64,000 nucleotides of DNA. Source: Blastococcus litoris (GTDB lineage: Bacteria > Actinomycetota > Actinomycetes > Mycobacteriales > Geodermatophilaceae). The position numbers and the translations under genes are program-made. Position 1 is the stretch's first letter, and the number at the start of each line of letters is the position of its first letter. The stretch spans positions 62,001 to 126,000 of the forward strand of contig NZ_QCZF01000011.1 of NCBI RefSeq assembly GCF_003075095.1, written 5' to 3'. Below the pieces are notes generated by a model, which worked only from the letters and a program-made list of their open reading frames with translations, was not told where the DNA came from and made no database searches. Shown piece after piece: positions 1 to 10,214 of the stretch.

Positions 1-1451
1 ATGCGGAACCCGACGCGGATCGGGTGCGGCGCCTGGTTGTGCAGCGGCGAGACCGTCAGCTGGTGCACGCGCGAGGTCAGGTCGTCCGGCCGGACCAGCT
101 CCGCGGCGTAGGCGTGGTGGACGTCGCCGGAGAGGACCAGCGCGGTGGCCGGAGCCCGCCCGTGGTCGCCGCGCGCCACCGACGCGAGGGCCCGCCCGAG
201 CCGCTCGAAGGAGTTCCCGAACGCCGCCCAGTGCTCGAGGTCGGCAGCCTGGCGCAGCTTCTCCGCGAGGCGCCCCCGCCAGCGGCCCTCGTGCCGCACG
301 TTGAGCGTCTCGTTCCAGCGCTCCAGGGAGTGGATCGCGTGGGGGAGCAGCCATGGCAGCGACGTGCCGATGATCAGGTGCTCGACACCCTCGTCGACCG
401 CGCGGCGCATCGCCGCCTCGATCCAGTCGAACTCGTCGTCGTCGACCATCTTGCGGTCCTGCTCGTCGAGCACCCGGCCGGCCCGGCTGTCGATCATGAC
501 CAGCCGCGCGTCGCCCCAGTGGCGGACGTAGCTCCACCGGATGGACGCCGGCTCGGCGTCGGCCCGCTCGGCCATCTCGCGGAGCATCGGTTCGGCGTCA
601 TCGGTGCCTTCGGCCATCCCCTGGATCGCCTGCCAGGTCTTGTTGTCGGCCAGCTCCTGCGGGCTCAGGTTGCCCAGGTGCTGGTAGACCCAGTAGCTGA
701 CCAGCCCGCCGCTGATCCGGCCGGCCCACCACGCCTGGCCGGTCACCTCGCGCCGCCAGGCGGCCGAGGTGTTCCAGTCGTCGATCATCTCGTGGTCGTC
801 GAAGATCATCGACGACGGCACGGTGGACAGCAGCCACCGCACCTGCGGGTCGCTCCAGGACTCGGCGTAGAGCCGCGTGTACTCCTCGAAGTCGGCCACC
901 TGCTCGTCGGGGGCCGACGGCGGGGGCGTCCCGTCGCGGCCGCGGCGCAGGTCCAGCCACGACTTCGTGTGCGTGGTCAGCTCGTCGGCGTACACCTGGT
1001 CGCCGAGCAGCACCAGCGCGTCGGGCCACTCCTCCTCCGGCTGCGCCGCGATCCGCGCCGCGTACGAGTCGAGGGCGTCCGGGGGGATCTGCTCGTCCAT
1101 GCCCACGGTGCTCGGGGTGGCGTACCGGCACGAGCCGAAGGCGATCCGGAAGGCGCCGTCGCGGCCGGGCGTCCGGATCCGGCTGGCCGGGAACGTCGAG
1201 CTCGCCGATGGCCAGACCAGGACGCCGTCCAGGCGCACCTCGTACGGGGTCGTGCTGCCCGGCTGCAGGTCCTCCACGACCACGAGCGCGTAGTGGTGGC
1301 CACCGACGCAGAACGTCCGCGCGGTGCGCCCCAGCACGTCCACCGTGCACGGCCGGTCGGTCTCCACCCAGACGGTGGCCGAGACCGGGTCGACGTGCCG
1401 CAGCAGCGGGCCCAGCAGGAGGACCGGGTCCGGGGAGTGGGGGAGGGGCAT
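1..1451 (-). CDS. PhoD-like alkaline phosphatase/phosphodiesterase (partial, C terminus off the left edge)
   Basis: Metal-dependent phosphoester hydrolase of the PhoD family. 483 codons are visible and the 3' end lies outside the window. The N-terminal ~90 residues look like the family's beta-sandwich domain (SATVWVETDRPCTVDV). FGSCRY is near residue 105, GDQVYADE near 150, then DDHEMIDDWNTS and, close to the edge, GDVHHAYAAE; these Asp/His/Asn motifs bind the metals. ATG at 1451 is chosen because the domain starts directly after it; a GTG lies 6 bases upstream. At this start there is no Tat or Sec signal, so the protein may be cytoplasmic, unlike classic secreted PhoD. It is transcribed divergently from ftsY, 67 bp away. 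Substrate unknown. Confidence 0.88.
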   Translation of the reverse strand, partial: MPLPHSPDPVLLLGPLLRHVDPVSATVWVETDRPCTVDVLGRTARTFCVGGHHYALVVVEDLQPGSTTPYEVRLDGVLVWPSASSTFPASRIRTPGRDGAFRIAFGSCRYATPSTVGMDEQIPPDALDSYAARIAAQPEEEWPDALVLLGDQVYADELTTHTKSWLDLRRGRDGTPPPSAPDEQVADFEEYTRLYAESWSDPQVRWLLSTVPSSMIFDDHEMIDDWNTSAAWRREVTGQAWWAGRISGGLVSYWVYQHLGNLSPQELADNKTWQAIQGMAEGTDDAEPMLREMAERADAEPASIRWSYVRHWGDARLVMIDSRAGRVLDEQDRKMVDDDEFDWIEAAMRRAVDEGVEHLIIGTSLPWLLPHAIHSLERWNETLNVRHEGRWRGRLAEKLRQAADLEHWAAFGNSFERLGRALASVARGDHGRAPATALVLSGDVHHAYAAELVRPDDLTSRVHQLTVSPLHNQAPHPIRVGFR

Positions 1452-1518
1452 CGGCACAGCCTCCACCACGAACCTGTGTCCCGCCTGCATCCCTGCTGCG
1501 AGCTGGGAGACTCGGGCC

Positions 1519-2706
1519 ATGGAATTCGTCCTGATCGCCATCGCGATCCTCGTGGTCGCGCTCATCGCCGGGGTCGGCCTGCTGGTCGGCCGGGGTCGGC
1601 GCACCACGCGCCTGGACGACGACGCGGCGGCCGGGACGACGCTCACCCGGCCGCGGCCGCCGCAGCCCTCGCCCGCGGCGCCGCCGGTCGACCAGCCCGA
1701 CGCCGTGCAGCCGGAGGCGCCGCCGGTCGAGCTGCCGCCCGCCGAGCCGGAGCCGGGCCTGGTCTTCGAGACGCCGCCGCCGTCGGCCGGCCGCCTGGTG
1801 CGGCTGAGGTCCCGGCTGGCCCGCTCGCAGTCGTCCCTCGGCCGCGGCCTGCTCACCGTCCTCGCCCGCGAGAAGCTGACCGAGGACGACTGGGAGGAGG
1901 TCGAGGAGACCCTCCTGGCCGCGGACGTGGGCATCGCCGCCACCACGCAGATCGTCGAGCGGCTGCGCACCCAGTCGATGGTGCTGGCCACCGCCTCGCC
2001 CGCGGAGCTGCGCGAGCTGCTGGTGCGCGAGCTGACCGGCGTCCTCGGGCCCGAGATGGACCGGACGCTCGGCACCAGCCGCCACGAGGGCCGGCCGGGC
2101 GTCGTCCTCGTCGTGGGAGTCAACGGGGCGGGCAAGACGACGACGGTCGGCAAGATCGCCCGCGTGCTGGTCGGCGACGGCAAGAGCGTCGTCCTCGGCG
2201 CGGCCGACACCTTCCGCGCGGCCGCCGCGGACCAGCTGGAGACCTGGGGCGAGCGCGTCGGCGTGCTGACCGTCCGCGGTCGCGAGGGCGGGGACCCGGC
2301 GTCGGTGGCGTTCGAGGCCGTCCGCACCGGCGTGGAGGGCGAGGTGGACGCCGTCCTGGTCGACACCGCCGGGCGGCTGCACACGAAGTCCGGCCTCATG
2401 GACGAGCTCGGCAAGGTCAAGCGCGTGGTCGAGAAGCAGTCACCGGTCACCGAGGTGCTGCTGGTGCTCGACGCCACGACGGGTCAGAACGGCGTCGTCC
2501 AGGCGCGCGTGTTCACCGAGGCGGTCACCGTCACCGGCATCGTCCTCACCAAGCTCGACGGAACGGCCAAGGGCGGCATCGTCGTCCGGGTGCAGCAGGA
2601 GCTGGGCATCCCGGTGAAGCTGATCGGCCTGGGGGAGGGGCCCGACGACCTGGCGCCCTTCGAGCCGCGCGCGTTCGCGGAGGGTCTGGTGGGTGGGGCC
2701 GACTGA
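1519..2706 (+). CDS. ftsY: Signal recognition particle receptor FtsY
   Basis: SRP receptor GTPase that docks ribosome-nascent chain-SRP complexes at the membrane; partner of Ffh encoded at 8637. 395 aa. A single membrane helix occupies residues ~3-23 (typical of actinobacterial FtsY). A Pro/Glu-rich acidic linker follows, then the NG domain: GVNGAGKTTTVGKIA (P-loop), DTFRAAAADQL, DTAGRLHTK and TKLDGTAKGG. The open frame reaches further upstream, but ATG 1519 directly precedes the membrane helix and upstream codons give no family-like sequence. The upstream neighbour is divergent PhoD; the usual actinobacterial partner smc is not next door. Confidence 0.97.
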   Translation: MEFVLIAIAILVVALIAGVGLLVGRGRRTTRLDDDAAAGTTLTRPRPPQPSPAAPPVDQPDAVQPEAPPVELPPAEPEPGLVFETPPPSAGRLVRLRSRLARSQSSLGRGLLTVLAREKLTEDDWEEVEETLLAADVGIAATTQIVERLRTQSMVLATASPAELRELLVRELTGVLGPEMDRTLGTSRHEGRPGVVLVVGVNGAGKTTTVGKIARVLVGDGKSVVLGAADTFRAAAADQLETWGERVGVLTVRGREGGDPASVAFEAVRTGVEGEVDAVLVDTAGRLHTKSGLMDELGKVKRVVEKQSPVTEVLLVLDATTGQNGVVQARVFTEAVTVTGIVLTKLDGTAKGGIVVRVQQELGIPVKLIGLGEGPDDLAPFEPRAFAEGLVGGAD

Positions 2707-2779
2707 CCGGTCGTGGGGCCGCGGGGCACCGCCGCCCTCCTGCCGGCATCGTCACCAGGCGCGGTAGCGAGCCGGGGGC

Positions 2780-3895
2780 TCAGCTCTCGGCCGGCGCCGT
2801 CCAGCGCTCCTCGATGCGGCCGAAGCGCCACACCGCCAGCGCGAGGGCCCAGGCCAGCACGAACAGCCCGACGATGGCGAAGCCGACGTAGCCGAGATCC
2901 AGCGATGCCACCCACGCCAGCGGGCCTGAGTCGATGCCCAGCCGCTCGACGAGCAGGCCGGCGAGCACCAGCACCCCGATGACCAGCGCGACGGTCACCG
3001 ACAGGAGGGTGACGGCGAGGTTGTAGAACACCTTGCGGATCGGCTTGAGGAACGCCCAGCCGTACGCCCGGGTCATCAGCACGCCGTCCGCGGTGTCGAA
3101 CAGGCTCATCCCGGCGGCGAAGAGCACCGGGAGCACGAGGATGGCGTACCAGGGCAGGACGAAGGCAGCCGATCCCGCGGCGAGCACGAGCAGGGCCACC
3201 TGGGTCGCCGTGTCGAAGCCGAGCCCCATCAGCAGGCCGACCGGGTAGAGGTGCCACGGCTTGTCCACGCGCCGGACCACCCGCCCGAGCAGCCGGGTGA
3301 GGAAGCCGCGGTTGTGCAGGTGCCGCTCGAGTTCGGCCTCGTCGAAGGCGCCGCTGCGCATCCGGCGGAAGACCTTGACGATCCCGACGGCGGCCCCGAG
3401 GTTCATCAGGCCGATGACGAGCAGGAACGTGCCGGCGACCAGGGTCCCGACCAGCCCCAGCGTCTGGCCCACCTCGTTGTCCTCGTTCTGGACGACACCC
3501 GCCACGCCGCGGACGCCGGCCACCAGGAGCAGGCTCGCGGCGAAGACGACCGACGAGTGGCCGAGCGAGAACCAGAAGCCGGTGCTCACCGACGACCGCC
3601 CCTCGCCCACGAGCTTGCGCGTCGTGTTGTCGATCGACGCGATGTGGTCGGCGTCGAACGCGTGCCTGACGCCGAGCATGTACGCCGTCAGCCCCACGCC
3701 CACGCCGAGCACGCCGGTGCTGCCGAGCTGGTAGTCCTGCGGGGCGACGGCGAAGACCAGCACGCCCCACCCCACGACGTGCAGCAGGAGGACGAAGCCG
3801 GCCATCCCCGCGATCGACCGGCGCTCCTCCCGGCTGAAGCACGTGGACGAGGCCGACGGGCGCTCGAGCGGGGCCACCGCGCTGCGTGAGGTCAC
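2780..3895 (-). CDS. Nickel/cobalt transporter, NiCoT (HoxN/NixA) family
   Basis: High-affinity Ni2+/Co2+ permease in the cytoplasmic membrane, 371 aa with about eight hydrophobic segments. It carries the family signature RHAFDADHIASIDN near residue 78 (the HxxxxDH metal motif of helix II), the second conserved LGHSSVVF segment and GLGFDTATQVALL. Ni versus Co preference cannot be read from sequence. It stands alone between ftsY and amtB, read in the opposite direction to both. A 15-bp palindrome 13 bp upstream of the start (separate entry) is a candidate metal-responsive operator. Confidence 0.93.
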   Translation of the reverse strand: MTSRSAVAPLERPSASSTCFSREERRSIAGMAGFVLLLHVVGWGVLVFAVAPQDYQLGSTGVLGVGVGLTAYMLGVRHAFDADHIASIDNTTRKLVGEGRSSVSTGFWFSLGHSSVVFAASLLLVAGVRGVAGVVQNEDNEVGQTLGLVGTLVAGTFLLVIGLMNLGAAVGIVKVFRRMRSGAFDEAELERHLHNRGFLTRLLGRVVRRVDKPWHLYPVGLLMGLGFDTATQVALLVLAAGSAAFVLPWYAILVLPVLFAAGMSLFDTADGVLMTRAYGWAFLKPIRKVFYNLAVTLLSVTVALVIGVLVLAGLLVERLGIDSGPLAWVASLDLGYVGFAIVGLFVLAWALALAVWRFGRIEERWTAPAES

Positions 3896-3908
3896 CGGAC
3901 GACCCTAC

Positions 3909-3923
3909 TGCGAACAGTTCGCA
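3909..3923. promoter_or_regulatory. Palindrome upstream of the NiCoT gene (candidate metal-regulator operator)
   Basis: TGCGAA-CAG-TTCGCA is a perfect 6+3+6 inverted repeat, 13 bp before the NiCoT start. Fur-family nickel regulators (Nur) and other metal repressors bind short palindromes at such positions. The regulator itself is not in the window, so identity is inference. Confidence 0.5.
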
Positions 3924-4019
3924 ACAAGCGCGCCGGGCGGTGGGCCCGACGTGGCCGCCACCACCGGCTGGGACGCGCGCAACGTGGACGCAACGCGAGC
4001 CGGGGACACGCGCGCCGGA

Positions 4020-4059
4020 GTTCACCGTCCCGAAACAAGGCGACGTCGGCCCCGGAAAC
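4020..4059 (+). promoter_or_regulatory. Candidate GlnR binding site upstream of amtB
   Basis: TTCAC (4021-4025), six bases, then GAAAC (4032-4036) fits the actinobacterial GlnR a-site/b-site layout gTnAC-n6-GaAAC. A second GAAAC occurs at 4055-4059, 23 bp further (consensus period 22). Its position ~80-120 bp upstream of an amtB-glnK operon, the classic GlnR target, supports the call. The second a-site is poor. Confidence 0.45.
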
Positions 4060-4137
4060 ACGGCGACGGCACGGTGAACGCGACCAGTTCCCCGCTCGTT
4101 ACGGCCGCCCGGCCGACGACCCACTCAGGAGGTTGCC

Positions 4138-5822
<1,685 letters not shown>

Positions 5823-5837
5823 GCAGCTGAGCACTCC

Positions 5838-5877
5838 GTCGGCCGGGGTGGTGGGTCACCCCACCGCCCCGGCCGAC
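5838..5877 (+). terminator. 18-bp stem-loop between glnK and glnD
   Basis: Arms 5838-5855 and 5860-5877 pair over 18 bp with one T:G wobble around a TCAC loop. There is no T-tract, as common in GC-rich actinobacteria. It may terminate or attenuate between amtB-glnK and glnD. It also shows that the GTG at 5848 inside the stem is not the glnD start. Confidence 0.75.
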
Positions 5878-5916
5878 GCTCTTCCCACGACGGCGCAGTT
5901 CTGCGAGGAGGACGAC

Positions 5917-8295
5917 GTGCTGGACCCGTCGGCACTGCCCGGGCTGAGCCGGCCCGAGCGCGTCCGGACCGTCGACGCGTGGCTCGGTGACCTGCTCGCC
6001 GACGCGGTCGGGGGCACGCCCCCGCCGAGGCAGCGCCGGGGCGGCCCGCCCCCGCTGACCGGCACCGACGGCGTGGCCCTCGTCGCCGTCGGCAGTCTCG
6101 GCCGGCGCGAGCTGCCACCGCACGGCGACCTCGACCTGGTCCTCGTCCACGACGGCCGGCCGGAGATCGCCGCCGTCGCCGACGCCCTGTGGTACCCGGT
6201 CTGGGACGCCGGCCTGCGCCTGGACCACTCGGTGCGCTCGGTGCCCGAGGCCGTGTCGGTCGCCTCCACCGACGTCAAGGCGGGGCTGGGGCTGCTCGAC
6301 GCCCGGCTGGTCGCCGGCGACGCCGAACTCGCCGCCCGGCTGCGCACCGCCACCCTGGCCAGCTGGCGCCAGGCGGCGTCCAGGCTGCTGCCGCAGCTGC
6401 GCGACCTGCGGCGCGACCGGGCCCGCCAGCTCGGTGAGCTCGCCTTCCTCCTCGAGCCCGACCTCAAGGAGGCCTACGGCGGTCTGCGGGAGGGGCAGGT
6501 GCTGCGCGCCGTCGCCGCGGCGCAGCTCGGGGACGAGCCGGGGGAGGAGCTGGAGCAGGCGTACGGCTTCCTCCTCGACGTCCGTGACGAGCTGCGCCGT
6601 CGCACCGGGCGGCCGAGCGACGTCCTCGTGCGCCAGGAGCAGCGGCCGGTGGCGGCCGCTCTCGGTCTGGCCGACGAGGACGCGCTGCTGCGCGAGGTGA
6701 GCCTGGCCGGTCGTCGGCTGGCGTTCGTCGTGGACGAGACCTGGCGGCGCGTCGAGGCCGCGCTGGTCCGCCGCCCCCGGGGGCGCTACCGCCGCGTGCG
6801 CCGGGAACCGCTCGCCGAGGGCGTCGTCCGCCAGGGCGACGAGGTGGTCCTCGCGCAGGGCGCCAGGCCCGCCGCCGACCCCGGCCTCCTGCTGCGCGCC
6901 GCCGCGGCGGCCGCACGGGCCGACCTCCTGCTGTCGCCCTACACGCTCAAGGTGCTGGCCGTGCACACGCCGCCGGTGCCCGAGCCCTGGCCGGCCGAGG
7001 TCCGCTGGTCCTTCCTCCGCCTGCTGGCCAGCGGGCGGTCCGCCGTCCCGGTGCTGGAGCAGCTCGACCAGGAGGGACTCCTCACCCGGCTGATCCCCGA
7101 GTGGGACCGGGTCCGCTCCTTGCCGCAGCGCCACCCGTGGCACCGGTTCACCGTGGACCGGCACCTGATCGAGGCCGCGGCGGCCGCGTCCGAGCTCACC
7201 CGGGACGTCGACCGTCCCGACCTGCTGCTCGTCGCCGCACTGCTCCACGACATCGGCAAGGGGTGGCCCGGCGACCACAGCGAGGTCGGGGAACCCATCG
7301 CCGCGGGGATCGCCGCCCGGATGGGCTTCGGCGAGGCGGACGCCGGCACCGTGGCCACCCTGGTCCGGCACCACCTGCTGCTGCCGGCCACGGCGACCCG
7401 CCGCGACATCGACGACCCCGCCACCATCGACCGGGTCGCCGCGACGATCGGCTCCGATCCCGCCGTCCTCCAGCTCCTGCACGCGCTGGCCCAGGCCGAC
7501 GGCGCGGCGACCAGTGCCTCGGCGTGGTCGCCGTGGAAGGCGCACCTCGTCGCTGCCCTGGTCGCGCGCGTCCAGGCCAAGCTCGGGGGCGCCCCCGCGG
7601 CCCCGCAGCCGGTGCTGACCCCGACGGAGCCGCAGGTCACCGCCCCCGCCCTCGACGGAGCGGTGGGCGCGGTGACGGTGGGGATCGAGGACGTCGCCGA
7701 CGGCCAGCAGGTGACCATCGGCGCTCCCGACCGTCCCGGGCTGCTCAGCACGTGCGCGGGCGTGCTCGCGCTCAACCAGCTCGACGTCCGCGCCGCGAAG
7801 ATGACCGTCGAGGACGGCTACGGGACGGGCGTGTTCGCCGTCCGCCCGCGGTTCGGCCGCGCGCCGGTGCCGGAGATCCTGGCCGACGCCGTGCGGGCCG
7901 CCCTGGAGGGGACGCTGCCGCTGGCCGACCGGCTGCGGCAGCGGGAGGCCGACTACCGCCAGGACGGGGGCCGGACCGCGCCGCCTCGCATCTCCTGGCA
8001 CAACGGCGAGGCGAGCGGGGCCGCGACCGGCATCGTGGAGGTGCGGGCGGCCGACCGCGCGGGCCTGCTGTACCGGCTGACCGCAGCCATCACGGGGGAG
8101 GGGCTGGACGTGACGTCGGCGCTCATCGAGACCCTCGGCGCGGACGCGGTCGACTGCTTCTACGTCTGCAACCCGTCGGGTTCCCCGGTCGAGCCGGAGC
8201 AGCGCCGAAGGGTGGACGACGCCCTCGAGGCGGCGACGCTCGGTGCCGCGGCGGACCCCGTCGGCACAGCCGACACGCCGGGTCGCCTGCGCTGA
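5917..8295 (+). CDS. glnD: PII uridylyl/adenylyltransferase GlnD
   Basis: Bifunctional enzyme that adds and removes a nucleotide on the PII T-loop according to glutamine level. 792 aa. Nucleotidyltransferase domain near residues 58-75 (VGSLGRRELPP then GDLDLV; the usual Ser before Asp is Gly here). HD hydrolase domain near 440 (LLHDIGKG, DHSEVGEPIA). Two C-terminal ACT domains near 598 (DRPGLLSTCAGVL) and 708 (DRAGLLYRLTAAI). Start GTG 5917 is chosen because AGGAGG sits at 5906-5911; an earlier in-frame GTG at 5848 lies inside a strong hairpin. Confidence 0.94.
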   Translation: MLDPSALPGLSRPERVRTVDAWLGDLLADAVGGTPPPRQRRGGPPPLTGTDGVALVAVGSLGRRELPPHGDLDLVLVHDGRPEIAAVADALWYPVWDAGLRLDHSVRSVPEAVSVASTDVKAGLGLLDARLVAGDAELAARLRTATLASWRQAASRLLPQLRDLRRDRARQLGELAFLLEPDLKEAYGGLREGQVLRAVAAAQLGDEPGEELEQAYGFLLDVRDELRRRTGRPSDVLVRQEQRPVAAALGLADEDALLREVSLAGRRLAFVVDETWRRVEAALVRRPRGRYRRVRREPLAEGVVRQGDEVVLAQGARPAADPGLLLRAAAAAARADLLLSPYTLKVLAVHTPPVPEPWPAEVRWSFLRLLASGRSAVPVLEQLDQEGLLTRLIPEWDRVRSLPQRHPWHRFTVDRHLIEAAAAASELTRDVDRPDLLLVAALLHDIGKGWPGDHSEVGEPIAAGIAARMGFGEADAGTVATLVRHHLLLPATATRRDIDDPATIDRVAATIGSDPAVLQLLHALAQADGAATSASAWSPWKAHLVAALVARVQAKLGGAPAAPQPVLTPTEPQVTAPALDGAVGAVTVGIEDVADGQQVTIGAPDRPGLLSTCAGVLALNQLDVRAAKMTVEDGYGTGVFAVRPRFGRAPVPEILADAVRAALEGTLPLADRLRQREADYRQDGGRTAPPRISWHNGEASGAATGIVEVRAADRAGLLYRLTAAITGEGLDVTSALIETLGADAVDCFYVCNPSGSPVEPEQRRRVDDALEAATLGAAADPVGTADTPGRLR

Positions 8296-8375
8296 ACCGT
8301 CGGTAGGGCGTGCGAACGTCGGGGAACCGGGACGGAACGGTCCCGCGCCCGAGTGCCGTAGCCGAGAGGAGCCCC

Positions 8376-8567
8376 GTGGACACCCGACTCTGGCCCTGCA
8401 CCCCGTGCGGGGAGATCACCGTGTTCGTCCAGCCGCCCTGCGCCGACGGTCACACCGACGACGGCGGCGAGTGCCCCGAGTGGGCCTGCGCCGACTGCGG
8501 CGCGGCCGTGGTCATGGGCGAGCCGGCCGTGGCGGCCGACGTCGTGCGCGCCCGCATCGCCGCGTAG
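8376..8567 (+). CDS. Small zinc-ribbon-like protein
   Basis: 63-aa protein with six cysteines: a CxxC at C8/C11, single C22 and C33, and a CxxC at C38/C41, a spacing that suggests one zinc site. GTG 8376 is preceded by GAGAGGAG at 8365-8372. It sits between glnD and ffh and is read the same way. No catalytic motif is visible, and I do not recognise a named family. High GC3 and a good ribosome-binding site support a real gene. Confidence 0.72.
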   Translation: MDTRLWPCTPCGEITVFVQPPCADGHTDDGGECPEWACADCGAAVVMGEPAVAADVVRARIAA

Positions 8568-8636
8568 CACCACTCGATACCCTGGGGTCAGGTGGTGCGG
8601 GTCTCCCGCGCCCGTGACTTCTCCTGAGGACGTGCT

Positions 8637-10214
8637 GTGTTCGAGACCCTCTCCGACCGCCTGGACAAGGTCTTCACCGGCCTGCGTGGCAAGGGCCGGC
8701 TCACCGACGCCGACATCGACGCCACCGCGCGCGAGATCCGCATCGCGCTGCTGGAGGCCGACGTCGCGCTGCCCGCCGTCCGGGCGTTCATCGACGCGGT
8801 CAAGGAGCGGGCGCGCGGCGCCGACGTCTCGCAGGCGCTGAACCCTGCGCAGCAGTTCATCAAGATCGTCAACGAGGAGCTCATCGGCATCCTCGGTGGT
8901 GAGACCCGGCGCATCCGGCTGGCCAAGCAGTCGCCGACGGTGATCATGCTCGCCGGTCTGCAGGGTGCCGGTAAGACGACCCTCGCCGGGAAGCTGGGCC
9001 GCTGGCTCAAGGAGCAGGGGCACACCCCGCTGCTGGTCGCCGCCGACCTCCAGCGCCCCAACGCGGTCAACCAGCTGTCGATCGTGGCCGGGCAGGCGGG
9101 CGTCGACGTCTACGCGCCCGAGCCGGGCAACGGCGTCGGCGACCCGATCCGCGTGGCTGCGGACTCCATCGAGCACGCCCGCCGGACCATGCACGACGTC
9201 GTGGTGGTCGACACCGCCGGCCGCCTCGGCATCGACGAGGAGCTGATGCGGCAGGCCGCCGGTATCCGCGACGTCGTCCAGCCCGACGAGACGCTGTTCG
9301 TCGTCGACGCCATGATCGGTCAGGACGCCGTCACCACGGCCGAGGCCTTCCGCGACGGCGTGGGCTTCACCGGCGTCGTCCTCACCAAGCTCGACGGCGA
9401 CGCCCGCGGTGGTGCCGCCCTGTCGGTGCGGTACGTGACCGGGCAGCCGATCATGTTCGCCTCCACCGGCGAGAAGCTCACCGACTTCGACGTCTTCCAC
9501 CCCGAGCGGATGGCCTCGCGCATCCTCGGGATGGGCGACGTGCTCACCCTCATCGAGCAGGCCGAGAAGACCTTCGACGCCGAGCAGGCCGAGCGCATGG
9601 CCGGCAAGCTCGCCTCCCGCGAGGGCTTCACGCTCGAGGACTTCCTCGAGCAGATGATGGCCATCCGCAAGATGGGCCCCATCGCCAACCTGCTCGGCAT
9701 GCTGCCCGGAGCGGGCGCGATGAAGGAGCAGATCAAGAACATCGACGACCGCGACCTCGACCGGACGGCGGCGATCATCCGCTCGATGACGCCGGAGGAG
9801 CGGGTCAACTCCAAGATCATCAATGCGTCGCGCCGGGTGCGGATCGCCAACGGCTCCGGTGTCAGCGTCACCGACGTGAACCAGCTGCTGGAGCGGTTCG
9901 CCCAGGCCCAGAAGATGATGGGCCAGATGGCCGGCAGCATGGGCCTGCCGGGCATGGGCCCGATGTCGAAGAAGCAGCGCGGGCGCCAGATGCAGGCGCA
10001 GTCGAAGAAGGGCAAGAAGGGCAAGGGCGGCAAGGCCCGGGGCGGTCCCGCCCGCCGGCCCGCGGGTGCCCCCGGACTCCCGCCCGGTGCCGGCTTCCCG
10101 GGCGGCGGCCTGCCCGGCGGGATGCCGCAGCTCCCGCCCGGTATGGGGCAGGGTCTGCCGGACCTCACCAAGCTGAACTTCGACCAGTTCAAGGACGGCC
10201 GGCCCGGGCAGTGA
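8637..10214 (+). CDS. ffh: Signal recognition particle protein Ffh
   Basis: GTPase subunit of SRP that binds 4.5S RNA and signal sequences; partner of FtsY at 1519. 525 aa. N domain, then G domain with GLQGAGKTTLAGKLG (~residue 106), DLQRPNAVNQL, DTAGRLGIDEELM and TKLDGDARGG. Met-rich M domain with EDFLEQMMAIRKMGP and the RNA-binding MTPEERVNSKIINASRRVRIANGSG. A Lys/Gly/Pro-rich tail of about 75 residues follows (KKGKKGKGGKARGG, then GMPQLPPGMGQG). GTG start with GAGGA at 8626-8630. Its stop overlaps the next GTG, coupling it to an amidohydrolase. Confidence 0.97.
   Translation: MFETLSDRLDKVFTGLRGKGRLTDADIDATAREIRIALLEADVALPAVRAFIDAVKERARGADVSQALNPAQQFIKIVNEELIGILGGETRRIRLAKQSPTVIMLAGLQGAGKTTLAGKLGRWLKEQGHTPLLVAADLQRPNAVNQLSIVAGQAGVDVYAPEPGNGVGDPIRVAADSIEHARRTMHDVVVVDTAGRLGIDEELMRQAAGIRDVVQPDETLFVVDAMIGQDAVTTAEAFRDGVGFTGVVLTKLDGDARGGAALSVRYVTGQPIMFASTGEKLTDFDVFHPERMASRILGMGDVLTLIEQAEKTFDAEQAERMAGKLASREGFTLEDFLEQMMAIRKMGPIANLLGMLPGAGAMKEQIKNIDDRDLDRTAAIIRSMTPEERVNSKIINASRRVRIANGSGVSVTDVNQLLERFAQAQKMMGQMAGSMGLPGMGPMSKKQRGRQMQAQSKKGKKGKGGKARGGPARRPAGAPGLPPGAGFPGGGLPGGMPQLPPGMGQGLPDLTKLNFDQFKDGRPGQ

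Noticed and set aside
598-2382. 594-residue minus-strand frame
   Set aside because: It runs antisense to ftsY and out of frame with PhoD; low-complexity shadow.
24-2891. A 955-residue plus-strand frame over the left end
   Set aside because: Arg/Gly/Pro-rich shadow of the PhoD and ftsY genes in another frame; no domain.
3909-3923. LexA/SOS box upstream of the NiCoT gene (GAAC...GTTC)
   Set aside because: The half-sites are separated by 1 base (CGAAC-A-GTTCG); SOS boxes need 4. The gene is not a repair gene.
5848-5916. Longer GlnD beginning at GTG 5848
   Set aside because: The codon lies inside a near-perfect 18-bp hairpin and has no Shine-Dalgarno; AGGAGG at 5906 fits GTG 5917.
8328-8345. 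Terminator after glnD (CGGGAC...GTCCCG)
   Set aside because: Only a 6-bp stem with a 6-nt loop; too weak to call in this base composition.
8568-8636. 4.5S RNA or tRNA upstream of ffh (CACCAC...GTGGTG pairing)
   Set aside because: The pairing is short, with no SRP Alu/S-domain or GGAA tetraloop and no cloverleaf.
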